Origin: Gonocerus acuteangulatus
Taxonomy: Eukaryota; Arthropoda; Insecta; Hemiptera; Coreidae
Assembly (NCBI GenBank): GCA_946811695.1
Contig: OX328124.1
Coordinates: 30,188,148 to 30,252,147 of the forward strand
DNA: 64,000 nt
Reading direction: 5' to 3'
Under the pieces are notes generated by a model. That model worked only from the letters and a program-made list of their open reading frames with translations. It was not told the DNA's origin and ran no database searches. The position numbers and the translations under genes are program-made. Shown one piece after another: positions 13,301 through 22,074 of the stretch. Position 1 is the stretch's first letter, and every line of letters starts with the position of its first letter.

Positions 13301-16300
13301 GGCAGCTTGGAGATCGTGTGGGAGTTCTTCGTCCCAGTCGGTCTTCGCTTTCCAGACCTCTTGGAGCAATGACTTGGCGATGAAGACTACAGGAGCAAGC
13401 AGTCCAAGTGGGTCAAAGATACTCGATATTGACGACAGCATGTGCCGTTTAGTGACCGGACAAGGATGAGGGGGTTTGACCGAATAGGAAAAGGAATCAT
13501 TTGATGAACGCCAAAGTAGACCTAATATTTTGGTGGAGTCGTCGATTCTGATGGCTACAGATTCGCTATGTAGTTCTTTGGCAGGAAGAAGCATTGGTTC
13601 GGTCGAAGCCCACTTGCTGAGGGTAAATCCGCCTTTTGCGAATAAACCGCATAACTGGTTTTGAAGTAGAAGAGCTTCTTCTAGGGTGTCAGCTCCGCTG
13701 CACAGGTCGTCAACGTAGCAGTTCTCTAAAACGCGACTTGCGGCTAAGGGGAATTCTGACCCATGGATTTCTACAAGTCGCCTTACGGTTCGAAGTGCTT
13801 GATATGCGCTTGACTTAAGCCCATATGTTACGGTATTGAGCTCCATTACCTGAATTGCCTTGTTGGGTGAATCGCGCCACAGGATGTGCTGGAATTTTCT
13901 GTCTTCTTCGTGAACGACAACTTGGCGATACATCTTAACCATATCCGCACATAGAGGAATGGCATAGAGGCGAAAACGGATCAGAATGTTGCACAAATCT
14001 TCTTGAAGCTTGGGTCCCGATAGGAGTGCGTCATTGAGACTGTAACCTGATGACGAAGGGCATGACGCATCGAAAACTACCCTCAGCTTCATGTCGCCGT
14101 GGGGGCCCTCCTGCCAAACGCCATGGTGAGGGATGAGATACGAGGACTTAGTTGTTGCAGGAGACATGTGTCCGAGGTCCCTGTATTCCTGCATGAATTC
14201 GGAATATTTATGAAAAAACTCGGGATCCTTTCGGAATCTAGTTTCCAGAGCGTAGAAACGGCGGTATGCAATATCTCTGTTGTCGCCGATCGGAACGCCT
14301 TCCTTGAAGGGCAGTCTCACTATAAATCGTCCCTCGTCATCTCGAGAAAGTGTCTTCGAGTAAAATTCCTCGCAATAGGCATCTTCGGGGTCGGTTCGGT
14401 CAACAGGTTTGGGCTCTTCAATCTCCCAAAACAACTTCATATCATCCTCAATTGAATGATGCCTTTCGATAAAGAATGAGTGATGAGAAGTAGAGGGGTG
14501 ATCATTCAATGTGCCAGTGACAACGATTCCGAATGTGGTGGGCAACAATGACAAACCGTCGATGTCAGAGGGCTTGGATGCGCCTGAGATTATTTGATGG
14601 AAGACATCTCCTCCTAAGAGTATATCGATGGTTTTAGATTCTCCAAATTGGTGATCGGCCAAGGGCATGTCTAGAAGCTTGCTGGAAAGTGATGTTGGTA
14701 GGCTGATACTGGGCAAATCAGATGTAATGTGGTCAATGACCAACGGTGATACCTTCAACTCTTTGTCTCCAACGAGTGGGCGTAAAACGCAGTGTGTGGA
14801 TCCTTTTACTAGGTGCGCTGGTAGGGTTGATCCTGCGAGGCTTGTGATGGACACCTTGGAAGGGCAAATCTTAGCACCCATCTTCTTTGCGAGAGAGGAA
14901 GTCATGAAGGTATTTTGACTGCCCGAGTCGAGGAGAGCATGTGCGGTGTGGAAATCACCTCTTGAACCTCTAATCAAAGTGCGCACGGTTCCGAGGAGTA
15001 CGGTGCTCCTTGAGCATGATTTCTGGGCTGAGCCAAAACCGATGAAGGACTTGTCTTGAGTGTCTGCAACTGGAGATCGTCTTTTGTCATGAGCCGGTTC
15101 CTCATCCTTGGTGACTCCACGATCATCCCGATGGATCAGCGAATGATGTTTATTCCTGCAGTAGATGCAGCGAAATTTGGAACGGCAGTTTCCTACTCTG
15201 TGCCCTTTTTTTAAACAGTTGAAACACACCTTCCAAGAACGTATTATCGACGCCCGTTGCTCTACAGGAAGTTTCTTAAATCTTTCGCACTTCGCACAGG
15301 TGTGGGCGCCTTGGCAGAAAAGGCATTGAACGGGCTTAGGACTGGTTTCTCGGGACTTAGAACTTTGAGAATCCGAGGAATCGCTGCTGCTGTGAAATGA
15401 AACCGCTTTGTACCGCGAGGAGTTTCTGTTGGGGCAGCTAACGCTAGAGTTCGAGGAGGACCTACTACTTGAGCCTGTTCCTGATACATCCTGCGACATC
15501 TTGAGGGCAAGTTTCCTTTGGCGAATGAATGTTATTACGTCCTCAGTTTTCGGAAGGTCCTTGCTGGACTCTCGAGATAATTCGAATTGTTTCCTCGTTT
15601 CAGCGTCAAGAGCGCGCAGGGCTAATGTGGATAATATGAATTCGCAAGGATTCTCGAGTTTGAGAGCGTTAAAGGCCTCGATACTATCGGCAACGCCTGT
15701 AAGAAACCTATCATATTTCTGCTGTTCCGATTTGGCAGAGGTAACTTCACAATCCACGATGCGATGAACTAGAAGACGAGCTAATACTCGAGGGTTGTCA
15801 TAGGTCTTTGTTACCTTCTCCCAAGCTTGATCGTAGGACTCATCCGCGATGGTGAAATTGGAAACTAATGACGCGGATTCTCCTTTGAGAGCTGCTATCA
15901 GATAATGAAATTTCTCAATTTTGCTGAGAGATTTGCGATCGTGTATCATGGAGCGGAACGTGTCTCTGAAGTGGGTCCATTGCAGAAGGTCACCTGAAAA
16001 AGTGGGAATTGGGATCTTATCGAGCTCGGGACCGCGGGAGGTCATTGTTCGCAATTCGGTTTTTTCAGCTTTCCTTAAAGAGTCGCGGTCCTTGAGGGAG
16101 AGTAGAATGGCTTTAGCAGCGATAATTTCAGACCGTAGCTTGCTGTATACCGCATCCCAATCTTTATTAGGGAAAATATCGCTTTCTCCCAAAAGCAGAT
16201 GTAGTGAGTCGCGTTTGTCCCATGTGCAGCAGAATTCCTCCCACTCTTCCTTCGCGACGAGATATCTCGCCTCGAAGCTATGTATGTCGTCATCTGCGAT

Positions 16301-19300
16301 ATCGTTCAATGTAATGTCGCCGATTCCAATGATGTTGCGCTTTAAAAGGCGCATTTTGCGTTCAAGTGCGTTGGCTTGATTAATATAATCAGTGGATTTC
16401 GTCGCTTGACGCTTTTGAGCGTCATGATCTTCAGGCATATTCAAAACAAAAACAAAGCAGCCAACCAGATCGAGCAGGAGCGGAGCAAGGAGTTAGCCAA
16501 ACAAATAAAAGAATGAGAACAATAGAGCTAAAGGAAGAAGCAAGGATATAAATAGAGATAGAAAATGTTCAGGTACCAATAAGGACAACAAAATAAATAA
16601 AACTTGAAAAGAGAACGGGCTGAGCAGACGAAACATTAAAATAGAGTAAGATAATTGGATTACATTAGTACAACAGGCTAAGCTTAAGTCAATAAAACCA
16701 TTAAAATAATCAAAAGCATTTAAAACACATCATACATAAGGTGACTGTCACGAAAAGAAACCAAGGAGAGTGTGACGTCACGAGAGCGGGGTCACTGTAA
16801 CTAGACTTGATAACTACTACCTCTATGGACTGAGTCTAGGTGGAGAAACAGCTAGCTGAGCGAAGCCTCCCTAGTTTGAGAAAACCATGAGGATCAGTCA
16901 CAGTGGAAGAAGAATTGTGTTTTAAATAGGTGTTTATGTGTGGAATAACAAATGAATTGACTTTATGTGAAATAATAATAATACCTGTGTGATACATATC
17001 TAGAAAATAAAGATATAAATGATATTTATGAGAATCTTATTGTCTACCCAGCTCATTAATAAATGATTGAAGAACATATTGTAATTAAATTAAAAAATAT
17101 AAAGAATAAAATCTATAAGGTAATTGAGAGATGAACATGAGACAATAATATGAATAATTTAATAATATAATTGAATGTAAGTTCTCATGTTGGGCTAATG
17201 TCAATTACTTGAGTTAAATATGTCTTCAAACATTTACAGAAATTATTTAAACATTAAAATAGTCTAAGCAACACATTTGAAAAATGATCAAGTCTGATTT
17301 GGATCATGAAGAGAATTTTTAAACTGATTAGTTCATGATAATTAATACAAAATGGTATAGACTTGATGTGATTTGAAAATAATAATATTTGATAGCAATT
17401 AATTCACAAATCCATATCAATATATTTTTTATTGCCTGAATATGAGACTATTTTTACCAAAATTATGTAACTGATACAGATCTCTGCCCGGAGGACCATT
17501 GTTTATGATTTACTGGTACAGATCTCTGCCCGGAGGACCATGTTTACGATTGTGGTCACTCTACCATTTTTTATATGGTTTAGAGTAGACCACTGGTGGT
17601 GAAGGACTGCAGAGATTTGTACATAGGTTGAATTGAAAATCAGGATTTATTCCAGAAATTATAATTAAATGGATGTGGGGGGTGTAGGCCAAAACAGGAA
17701 CATATTTATTGTTATTGAGTTAGTTAAATTTTGAACATGGGAATGATGAGCTGCTGCTGATGGTTGAACTGTTGAATGGTTTTGCTGGATCTTCATAAAT
17801 GATAAATTAAGAGAGGTACCTGGTGTCTTGAAGATTATGTGTTTAAGCATAATGTATAAGCCCTGTAATGTGCTGCATTTTCTTCTTGCTTCTCCAAATC
17901 ATGGTGGGCTGGCTAACACCATGTCCTGCTCCCTTAGCTCGGCCTGGGTGGCTTAGATGTTTACTCCTCCATCATTGGTGTGTAAAACTTGGGGAGAGAA
18001 AAAAAGATGCTCCACACTTTGTCTGCTTGGTGACTATGCGACTATATCTTCCGAACTTGTCTTTTCGTGCAGTTCGTACTGCCGCGGGCAAATAGTTCCC
18101 GGGCACACCGCTAGGTGGCAGCACCTCACGGGGTATGATTCGTTGAGCGGCTTTCCGTGAACAGTTTGCTTAACACTGTTTGAAGTTTCATATTTATCTC
18201 AAAAATTATATACTCAAATTACCGTATAAATTTCTTCAAGTTGTCAGACGTGAAGTCTTTATCATCATTAGCAACAAATGTAATAGGCTCATTATTTTTG
18301 GTGAACAGCTTAACAGTTGGAAACTGATCTTTGGTGACTCCATAACGATTTGCAAGATCCTCATTGTCTTTTTCACCATAATCTTTTACCTGGACCTTTT
18401 AATTAAATCATTAGTACAGCAGAGTATTATTTAAAAAAAAAAAACTTTCCAAAAATGGCATTCAACATACCTCTCCAACTAATAAGTCTGGCGAAGAATA
18501 AGCTGCTTCACAAACAGCTTCAAAGGCATCATGTTTTGCTCCATAAGGGTAAGCAGTATCAAATTTAATCAATGCTGCCTCAAATTTTGAAGTGATCTAA
18601 ATGAAAATTAAAACAAAAAAAATATACCATTATTTTCCAAATAAAAATTCTATTTGGAACTTAAAATATAATATTTCACAGCATAATATAATGATACTAT
18701 TTTCTTCCAACTGATTTTTTTTACTGCAGTGTTGTAAATATTTTGATGAGCTTTCATCTGTATTTCAGCAAATTTCATCAGATTAACCATCTTTCGAAGA
18801 ATCACATAACTTTTCTTTTTAAATGCCAGAAAAAATGTTCTGTAAAGTTACAACAGTGATAAGGATTCCAAAACTAACTAATATAGTCCCTGGATACTTG
18901 TATTGTAAGTTGAATATCTAAGAGTGCGTTTTCATCAGACGCTTCTCGCAGGAAATATATCTCAGGTCTTATATATAATTATCATAATTACTATACCCAA
19001 CACTTGAGATATATTTCCTGCGAAGTGTTAGATGTAAACGCACCCTTATTGCTCGCGATAGAAATATGTATCTTAGACATGAATTGTTTACAGTTTACAT
19101 TTGCCACAATTTCTGTCTAACTGCATTAACTATCAGATGTAAACGGACTCTTAGAGGATGACTTTCCTTCAAAATAGTACTTACATTTTTTTAAGTAATC
19201 AGGGGAAGAGAATGTCAAATAAAATATTCTGAGTAGTAAAACAATTATCCAAATATTCAAATGGTTTAAGTGAAATAATGCAGATAACACATAAATTCTA

Positions 19301-20585
19301 CTATGTGAATTAAAATTACAGAAATGTGTCACGAATCAAAGAACAAACAGGCAAAAGTTGATAATTTTTACAATTTTTTTTTTTTTTTTTTGTTGTACTG
19401 ACAAACCCATAATTTTTGGTGTATCATTTGTTTAATCATTATCTCAGGAAGGGCTGGAGAAATTATCTTTGTCAATTAATCAAGTATAAGTTAAAACCAA
19501 AAGGTTTTATCACAAATACGAATATGTAATAAAAAATACGGAAGACCCCACAAACCAATCAAAATGATGATAATACAATTTGTATTCTAAGAAATATGAA
19601 TGCCTGGACTATCTGTTTTGATTTAACTTGACCCTCTCAATTCATATTATGTGTTAATAGCACATTACTTGGATAAAATTTGAAGTTTTTAAATTTCTAA
19701 TCAATTGAGATAATAAAACACTTTAATTATTTTTTGGGGCTAAAGATTACTCTCATAGGGCAAGGAGAAATTATGTTCTAAAATTAATATCCATTCTGAT
19801 CGAAAACCCAATGGTGTTCGATCCTCAAATTTCAGGAATGATAAATACAAACGTTTACAAGTCATGTATGACAATTAGCTTATATTTATAATTTAATTTC
19901 CCTTTATTAATAAAATAGGCAACCATCCTTTTCTAGCCAGGATAGAGGCGCCATTCCTTTAAAAAAAAAAAAAAAAAGGCCACAAAAACATGAGGACATT
20001 CGTAGACAAAGTTTAATAATTCTGAATAATTCTAAAAGTAACTTTTAAGATTTGAATTTAATATTTCAATCACTTGCTGTAATCAAAGCTCCACAAACTC
20101 TATTTGACATAAGTCTATATTATTAAATACATTCTTAAAGATTTCCAATGAGGGGAATTTAAACAATCGAAAGGTGAAGTTGAACAAATTATTTAATTCT
20201 ATTTCTAGGACAATAAAAGGAAAAAAATTGGAACGAAAAAATAACTGTAACATAAACCTAGGTCACTAATTGAAACTGATAATCTCAAACCATAAAATAA
20301 GACAACTCTTTTTCAATTTTTATTACTAGGTCTGTAATAGAATTATGTATTTAGTTAAAAACGAATTCGTTTCATCATAATTCCGTTATTAAAATATTTT
20401 GCAAAATATCAAAATTAAAAATACCTAATATTTTAAGGATTTACGAGTTTATTTTTACGAAATTTCTTAATTAATAAATTTCCTGTTACCTTGTCAAAAG
20501 AATATGTATCCAATTGGACACATCCTTTACATGAAATATAGTCAAAAGTCAAGCACAAGATAAAGAATAACAACTCAAAGTGCAT
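5235..20585 (-). CDS. ERP29: Endoplasmic reticulum resident protein 29 (ERp29 / windbeutel), five coding exons
   Basis: ERp29 is a redox-inactive PDI-family chaperone of the ER lumen that helps secretory protein export; the Drosophila ortholog windbeutel is needed for Pipe sulfotransferase localisation. Coding exons on the minus strand are 20585-20490, 18596-18471, 18389-18223, 10802-10622 and 5393-5235. All have GT-AG boundaries and compatible phases, giving 242 residues (family about 250-260). Exon 1 has a signal peptide (MHFELLFFILCLTFDYISC). A thioredoxin-like b domain follows in which FDTAYPYG replaces the CxxC redox site, as expected for ERp29. The linker keeps the family cysteine (LPGCLEEF), then comes the all-helical ERp29c domain. 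The C-terminus is HDEL, an ER retrieval signal. Intron 3 contains the BEL/Pao element and intron 4 the jockey LINE. Function is by homology. Confidence 0.95.
5590..5640 (-). repeat. tRNA-derived SINE fragment
   Basis: Read on the minus strand, this holds a B-box-like GGATTCAAATCC in a short stem and resembles the heads of the other tRNA-derived SINEs in the window. It is only a fragment, in ERp29 intron 4. Confidence 0.35.
6127..6402 (-). pseudogene. Jockey ORF2 C-terminal segment
   Basis: A third frame continues the same polyprotein with LSKPLLSKIKEDWQDMW and RLRHGHTRLTHAFLL, the conserved RxGHTxLTH block that precedes the terminal zinc-binding motif. The cysteine motif itself is not readable; the frame degenerates after about 6200. 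Confidence 0.75.
6366..7061 (-). pseudogene. Jockey ORF2 RNase H segment
   Basis: This is the downstream continuation in a second frame. It contains LVLFADGSK (Asp), IFTAEAHAIVAAL (Glu), ICTDSESTLKSL (Asp) and WVPAHIGVKGNEAADKAAK (final Asp), so the RNase H catalytic set DEDD is intact. The frame overlaps the reverse transcriptase frame by about 60 bases, which marks a frameshift near 7000-7061. A second shift near 6370-6400 leads to the C-terminal segment. Confidence 0.85.
6998..8110 (-). pseudogene. Jockey ORF2 reverse transcriptase segment
   Basis: The translation runs from just before RT block 1 (NRRLLWTLENR) through AFRKGRSATDN and FFDIKNAFDTTW (first catalytic Asp). It continues through GIPQGSALSPTLFSIAIN and FLYADDFAI (the YADD active site) to the thumb region (VKRFLGLTLDKKLSW). 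All three catalytic aspartates are present. The N-terminal fingers and endonuclease are missing. The frame ends soon after about 7061, where the reading must shift to continue into RNase H. A dead copy, but only moderately decayed. Confidence 0.85.
8161..8341 (+). pseudogene. Tigger/pogo-like transposase C-terminus (fragment, frameshifted)
   Basis: Two overlapping frames give AEAVANVEKLMAYFESQ and then NAARKRYTKLRQQKLAAFL followed by a stop. This helix plus basic tail ending in a hydrophobic F-containing segment resembles the C-termini of Tigger/pogo transposases. The jockey LINE 5' end abuts it, so the LINE may have inserted into an older Tigger. Identification is by pattern only. Confidence 0.4.
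8449..8492. repeat. (AT)n microsatellite
   Basis: About 20 uninterrupted AT units, followed by shorter AT runs. Confidence 0.95.
8530..9205. repeat. ~143-bp tandem minisatellite, about five units
   Basis: The motif CGAAACTTGG or CGAAACTCGG recurs at about 8543, 8686, 8830, 8972 and 9118, giving spacings of 142-146 bases. Each unit also carries an AAATCGGTTCATTAG-like stretch and a GGGGGGG run followed by TTTACTCCGGACC. The central units are the most alike. It lies between the two Tigger-like pieces in ERp29 intron 4. Confidence 0.85.
9640..9710 (+). mobile_element. Tigger-like terminal inverted repeat (right end)
   Basis: The reverse complement begins AGTAAAACCTTGTTTACCC and continues with GGGACCAGGGCC. 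This matches the general form of Tigger termini, and the incomplete one at 63894 has the same layout. It may be the right end of the element whose transposase tail is at 8161-8341. Confidence 0.4.
9888..10082 (+). repeat. tRNA-derived SINE (family A)
   Basis: The head reads CCCGTGGTCTAGTGGCTAAT (A box) and GGGTTCGAGTCCC (B box), close to a tRNA-Glu-like sequence. A unique body and the family tail follow (ATGCTAATATCCTAGAGATG, then GGTGCGCAGT and poly(A)). The B box and A box would form an internal Pol III promoter. Confidence 0.85.
10278..10329. repeat. (AT)n microsatellite next to SINE poly(T)
   Basis: About 25 TA units run directly into a T-run that is the poly(A) tail of the following minus-strand SINE. 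Confidence 0.95.
10330..10523 (-). repeat. tRNA-derived SINE (family A), minus strand
   Basis: On the minus strand: GGTCTCCCCATGGTCTAGTG head, GGGTTCGATCCCC B box, body, then GGATGTCGGCGCTAATGGCC tail and poly(A). It ends about 100 bases from ERp29 exon 4. Confidence 0.85.
11258..11880 (-). repeat. 3' LTR of the BEL/Pao element
   Basis: This 623-bp LTR reads TGTTCACGG...CGTAAACA on the minus strand (TG...CA ends). It has the same length as the LTR at 17541-18163, and I see no difference by eye. Short open frames inside both LTRs are identical and not considered genes. The sequence just outside its 5' edge on the minus strand, TTTAGGTGGGCGGTT, is the candidate polypurine tract. Confidence 0.95.
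12187..12417 (-). pseudogene. BEL/Pao DUF5641 (C-terminal) remnant, out of frame
   Basis: The frame SGDLVSLWKEDLGQWPEG, then RVTFTYPGRDGIIRVVDV and TPTGKTLTRAVTSLVPL, is the domain that normally ends BEL/Pao polyproteins after the integrase core. Here it follows the RNase H region within a few codons and in a different frame from the main polyprotein. It is the right-hand side of an internal deletion. Confidence 0.85.
12248..16438 (-). CDS. BEL/Pao Gag-Pol polyprotein lacking integrase
   Basis: This long uninterrupted frame (ATG at 16438) encodes a retrotransposon polyprotein. In order it has an N-terminal coiled-coil/DUF1759 Gag region (PIPTFSGDLLQWTHFRDTF near residue 150) and three zinc-knuckle-like clusters around 375-430 (CLFCQGAHTCAKC, CFNCLKKGHRVGNC, CIYCRNKHH). 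The A17-type aspartic protease has ALLDSGSQNTF near 503. The reverse transcriptase has CYVDDLCSGAD near 907, and RNase H has GFCDASSKG near 1080, RLELCGALL and CFSDSQVVLGWL. It reaches GILRVGGRLKNS near 1335, where integrase should begin, and then leaves the family sequence for about 65 out-of-frame residues. BEL/Pao proteins are usually several hundred residues longer. Gag through RNase H looks intact. Confidence 0.9.
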   Translation of the reverse strand: MPEDHDAQKRQATKSTDYINQANALERKMRLLKRNIIGIGDITLNDIADDDIHSFEARYLVAKEEWEEFCCTWDKRDSLHLLLGESDIFPNKDWDAVYSKLRSEIIAAKAILLSLKDRDSLRKAEKTELRTMTSRGPELDKIPIPTFSGDLLQWTHFRDTFRSMIHDRKSLSKIEKFHYLIAALKGESASLVSNFTIADESYDQAWEKVTKTYDNPRVLARLLVHRIVDCEVTSAKSEQQKYDRFLTGVADSIEAFNALKLENPCEFILSTLALRALDAETRKQFELSRESSKDLPKTEDVITFIRQRKLALKMSQDVSGTGSSSRSSSNSSVSCPNRNSSRYKAVSFHSSSDSSDSQSSKSRETSPKPVQCLFCQGAHTCAKCERFKKLPVEQRASIIRSWKVCFNCLKKGHRVGNCRSKFRCIYCRNKHHSLIHRDDRGVTKDEEPAHDKRRSPVADTQDKSFIGFGSAQKSCSRSTVLLGTVRTLIRGSRGDFHTAHALLDSGSQNTFMTSSLAKKMGAKICPSKVSITSLAGSTLPAHLVKGSTHCVLRPLVGDKELKVSPLVIDHITSDLPSISLPTSLSSKLLDMPLADHQFGESKTIDILLGGDVFHQIISGASKPSDIDGLSLLPTTFGIVVTGTLNDHPSTSHHSFFIERHHSIEDDMKLFWEIEEPKPVDRTDPEDAYCEEFYSKTLSRDDEGRFIVRLPFKEGVPIGDNRDIAYRRFYALETRFRKDPEFFHKYSEFMQEYRDLGHMSPATTKSSYLIPHHGVWQEGPHGDMKLRVVFDASCPSSSGYSLNDALLSGPKLQEDLCNILIRFRLYAIPLCADMVKMYRQVVVHEEDRKFQHILWRDSPNKAIQVMELNTVTYGLKSSAYQALRTVRRLVEIHGSEFPLAASRVLENCYVDDLCSGADTLEEALLLQNQLCGLFAKGGFTLSKWASTEPMLLPAKELHSESVAIRIDDSTKILGLLWRSSNDSFSYSVKPPHPCPVTKRHMLSSISSIFDPLGLLAPVVFIAKSLLQEVWKAKTDWDEELPHDLQAAWMELTTDWSVLSSISIPRHITEPLAVRRLVGFCDASSKGYSAALYLHSMSSDGEVKVSLVKGKTKVAPLKFTSIPRLELCGALLLSRLVSSVPQSIATSVTCFSDSQVVLGWLQTPVHELKVFEANRVSQITNVVPAHRWHHVSSQDNPADLASRGCSPRTLKESNLWWNGPPWLRAHSDWLESNEEQKTVNLLSAARTDENHDDDWLSRFSSYDTLIRTTARILRLTSRKSKPRSDVISAEEYRQAELRWARVVQRSRLPQFFRNSPIVPKDYAQLCPFFDEQGILRVGGRLKNSPRKISTHHQIGRPRVLVERRPRTMARRTSHIHLPWSRRNHSRCGCPNPHRQDFN
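16439..17540 (-). promoter_or_regulatory. BEL/Pao leader with duplicated primer-binding-like block
   Basis: This 1.1-kb untranslated leader separates the 5' LTR from the Gag ATG. Immediately next to the LTR on the minus strand is TGGTCCTCCGGGCAGAGATC, the expected primer-binding position starting with TGG. The same 20 bases recur 43 bases further in, preceded by ATCATAAACA, which resembles the LTR end ATCGTAAACA. I could not match the block to a specific tRNA 3' end. Confidence 0.6.
17541..18163 (-). repeat. 5' LTR of the BEL/Pao element
   Basis: This LTR is 623 bp, equal in length and apparently in sequence to the 3' LTR. It carries the promoter of the element. It lies 54 bases (plus the target duplication) from the ERp29 exon 3 splice donor. 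Confidence 0.95.
18918..19154. mobile_element. MITE, CTAAGAGTGCGTTTTCATC family
   Basis: The left end CTAAGAGTGCGTTTTCATC and the reverse complement of the right end CTAAGAGTCCGTTTACATC form terminal inverted repeats. Internally it shares GAGATATATTTCCTGCG with the related MITE at 53706-54139. No coding capacity. Confidence 0.65.
19905..19985 (-). repeat. SINE (family B) tail fragment
   Basis: On the minus strand it reads an A-run, a GGAATGGCGCC stretch, then TATCCTGGCTAGAAAAGG, matching the body of the family-B SINEs at 44790 and 53545. Truncated copy in ERp29 intron 1. Confidence 0.5.
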
Positions 20586-20934
20586 TTTTGGGCCCTCCAG
20601 AAAGAACACAATAACATATGACAAGAACAATCCACCTTTGAGAGGTAAACAATACTGCCCGGTGATTTATTATGATACCGGCACTAGGAGCAATTCCTAT
20701 TTGCCACGTAAAGTCAATGTTTCCCTGGTGGCAAGTAACAGTACTACACGTCATCCAGCTAGTCAAGGACTCCATTGATAAAGAGCTTAATCTGACGTGT
20801 ACTTTTTAGATACTCATTAGAGTTTTATTTAGTCAGGACAATATGTTATAATGCTATCTTCTGATGGCTAAAATGAAATACTATTAAAAAGTTACTTTTA
20901 GCCATTTCCGTAAGAAAGCAGTAACTGCGATAGC

Positions 20935-21230
20935 ACTCATTAAAGAATTTCTGAAAAATGTTTTCAAATCTTTATCAATCCTATAAGATACCAAGAAAAA
21001 CCCGGATCAAGACCTACACGTGTGACAAGTTTGGTCAAAATCGGTCAAACGGTGTGGATTTGTATAAGGAACAAACGTAAAGATAGGCAGCTGATAGATG
21101 TTTTTGACCTAGCCTACGAGTCACCCCTGATCAAGGCCTACCTATCTGCCTAGTTTGGTCAAACGGTGTTGAATTTGTATAAGGAACAAACAGACAGAGC
21201 ATCTGATTTTTATATACATAGATATATAAT
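20935..21230. repeat. Dispersed repeat with two degenerate units
   Basis: GGTCAAACGGTGT followed by a TTTGTATAAGGAACAAAC stretch occurs twice, about 115 bases apart. The left flank (AAATCTTTATCAATCCTA) matches the sequence beside the minisatellite near 8385. It is probably a non-autonomous transposon of the same family. Confidence 0.5.
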
Positions 21231-21772
21231 CGTTATTATTATTAGTCGTAAAACTCCTAGAATGGAAGACGCTAATATATAGGTAGAGATGGTTCATTTT
21301 CCATTTTTCTTCTTTTTATTTTCTTACCCCTTTTTATTCTTTGAGAGATTTTAATTTTTCTTTCTTCTCTCTATTATGTTCCGGTTCTTAGTGCTTTGCC
21401 TCGGTGTACGTCGACGCATATATATATAACTCCAGAGACATTGAATATAAATAGCTTAAAAACCCAGTATTTGTATTACTTTGTAGCGTGAGCATAATAA
21501 TTCACAGGAAGTGGTCATCTCAGATCATTTCCGGATCGTCCACATCCCGGATGTTAAATCATCATTTTATTAGCAAGTAGAATGCAAAACTAAAATAATC
21601 TCAACAATACTTATACAGATACCTTTGAAAATAAATGAAAAACCTGACTCACAGGAGGTGCGTCATCTTAGCGCGTTTATGTTCTTATTATTAGTACATT
21701 TGTAAAGTTTGGAGTAGAAACAAATACTTTTTTTTTATTAAAATAATCATTAAATGACCCTTAGCTCAAATA

Positions 21773-22074
21773 TATATAACTGGCTAATAAGGCGGAAGGT
21801 CAATAAAATATCGCCACACACTTTTACACTTTTTATTTATCTTCCCTACATGTTTCGCACCCTTTATGGTGCCTCTTCAGGGGAACATTCTTAAACATTA
21901 CATTCAGCCTCAACCTGAGGAATGTTCCTCAGGTTGAGGCTGAATGTAATGTTTAAGAATGTTCCCCTGAAGAGGCACCATAAAGGGTGCGAAACATGTA
22001 GGGAAGATAAATAAGAAGTGTAAAAGTGTGTGGCGATATTTTATTGACCTTCCGCCTTATTCGCCAGTTATATA
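21773..22074. repeat. Near-perfect 302-bp palindrome of two PLE-like ends
   Basis: Arms 21773-21923 and 21924-22074 are reverse complements with only a few mismatches and essentially no spacer (centre GAATGTTC). Each arm contains CCTGAAGAGGCACC, a short loop, GGGTGCGAAACATGTAGGG. This is the hammerhead-like layout seen in the other PLE ends of this window. Confidence 0.85.

Larger units (their letters stand above)
11253..18168 (-). mobile_element. BEL/Pao LTR retrotransposon, integrase-deleted, with 5-bp target duplication
   Basis: The element proper is 11258-18163, oriented on the minus strand (same as ERp29), with 623-bp LTRs at both ends. GTTTG directly flanks it on both sides (11253-11257 and 18164-18168), the expected target-site duplication. 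Internal layout on the minus strand: 5' LTR, a duplicated primer-binding-like block, a 1.1-kb leader, one 1397-codon Gag-Pol frame, a DUF5641 remnant, about 300 bp, then the 3' LTR. The integrase is missing. The copy is young: I see no difference between the LTRs. No envelope-like frame is present. Confidence 0.95.
10803..18222. other. ERp29 intron 3, mostly one BEL/Pao insertion
   Basis: Of 7420 intron bases, 6906 are the BEL/Pao element, leaving roughly 510 bases of original intron. Outside the element, 10803-11257 and 18164-18222 show nothing recognisable except the splice sites. Confidence 0.85.
18597..20489. other. ERp29 intron 1
   Basis: AT-rich intron holding a MITE (18918-19154), a T-run near 19375-19392 and a SINE fragment near 19910-19980. 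Nothing else is recognised. Confidence 0.6.
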
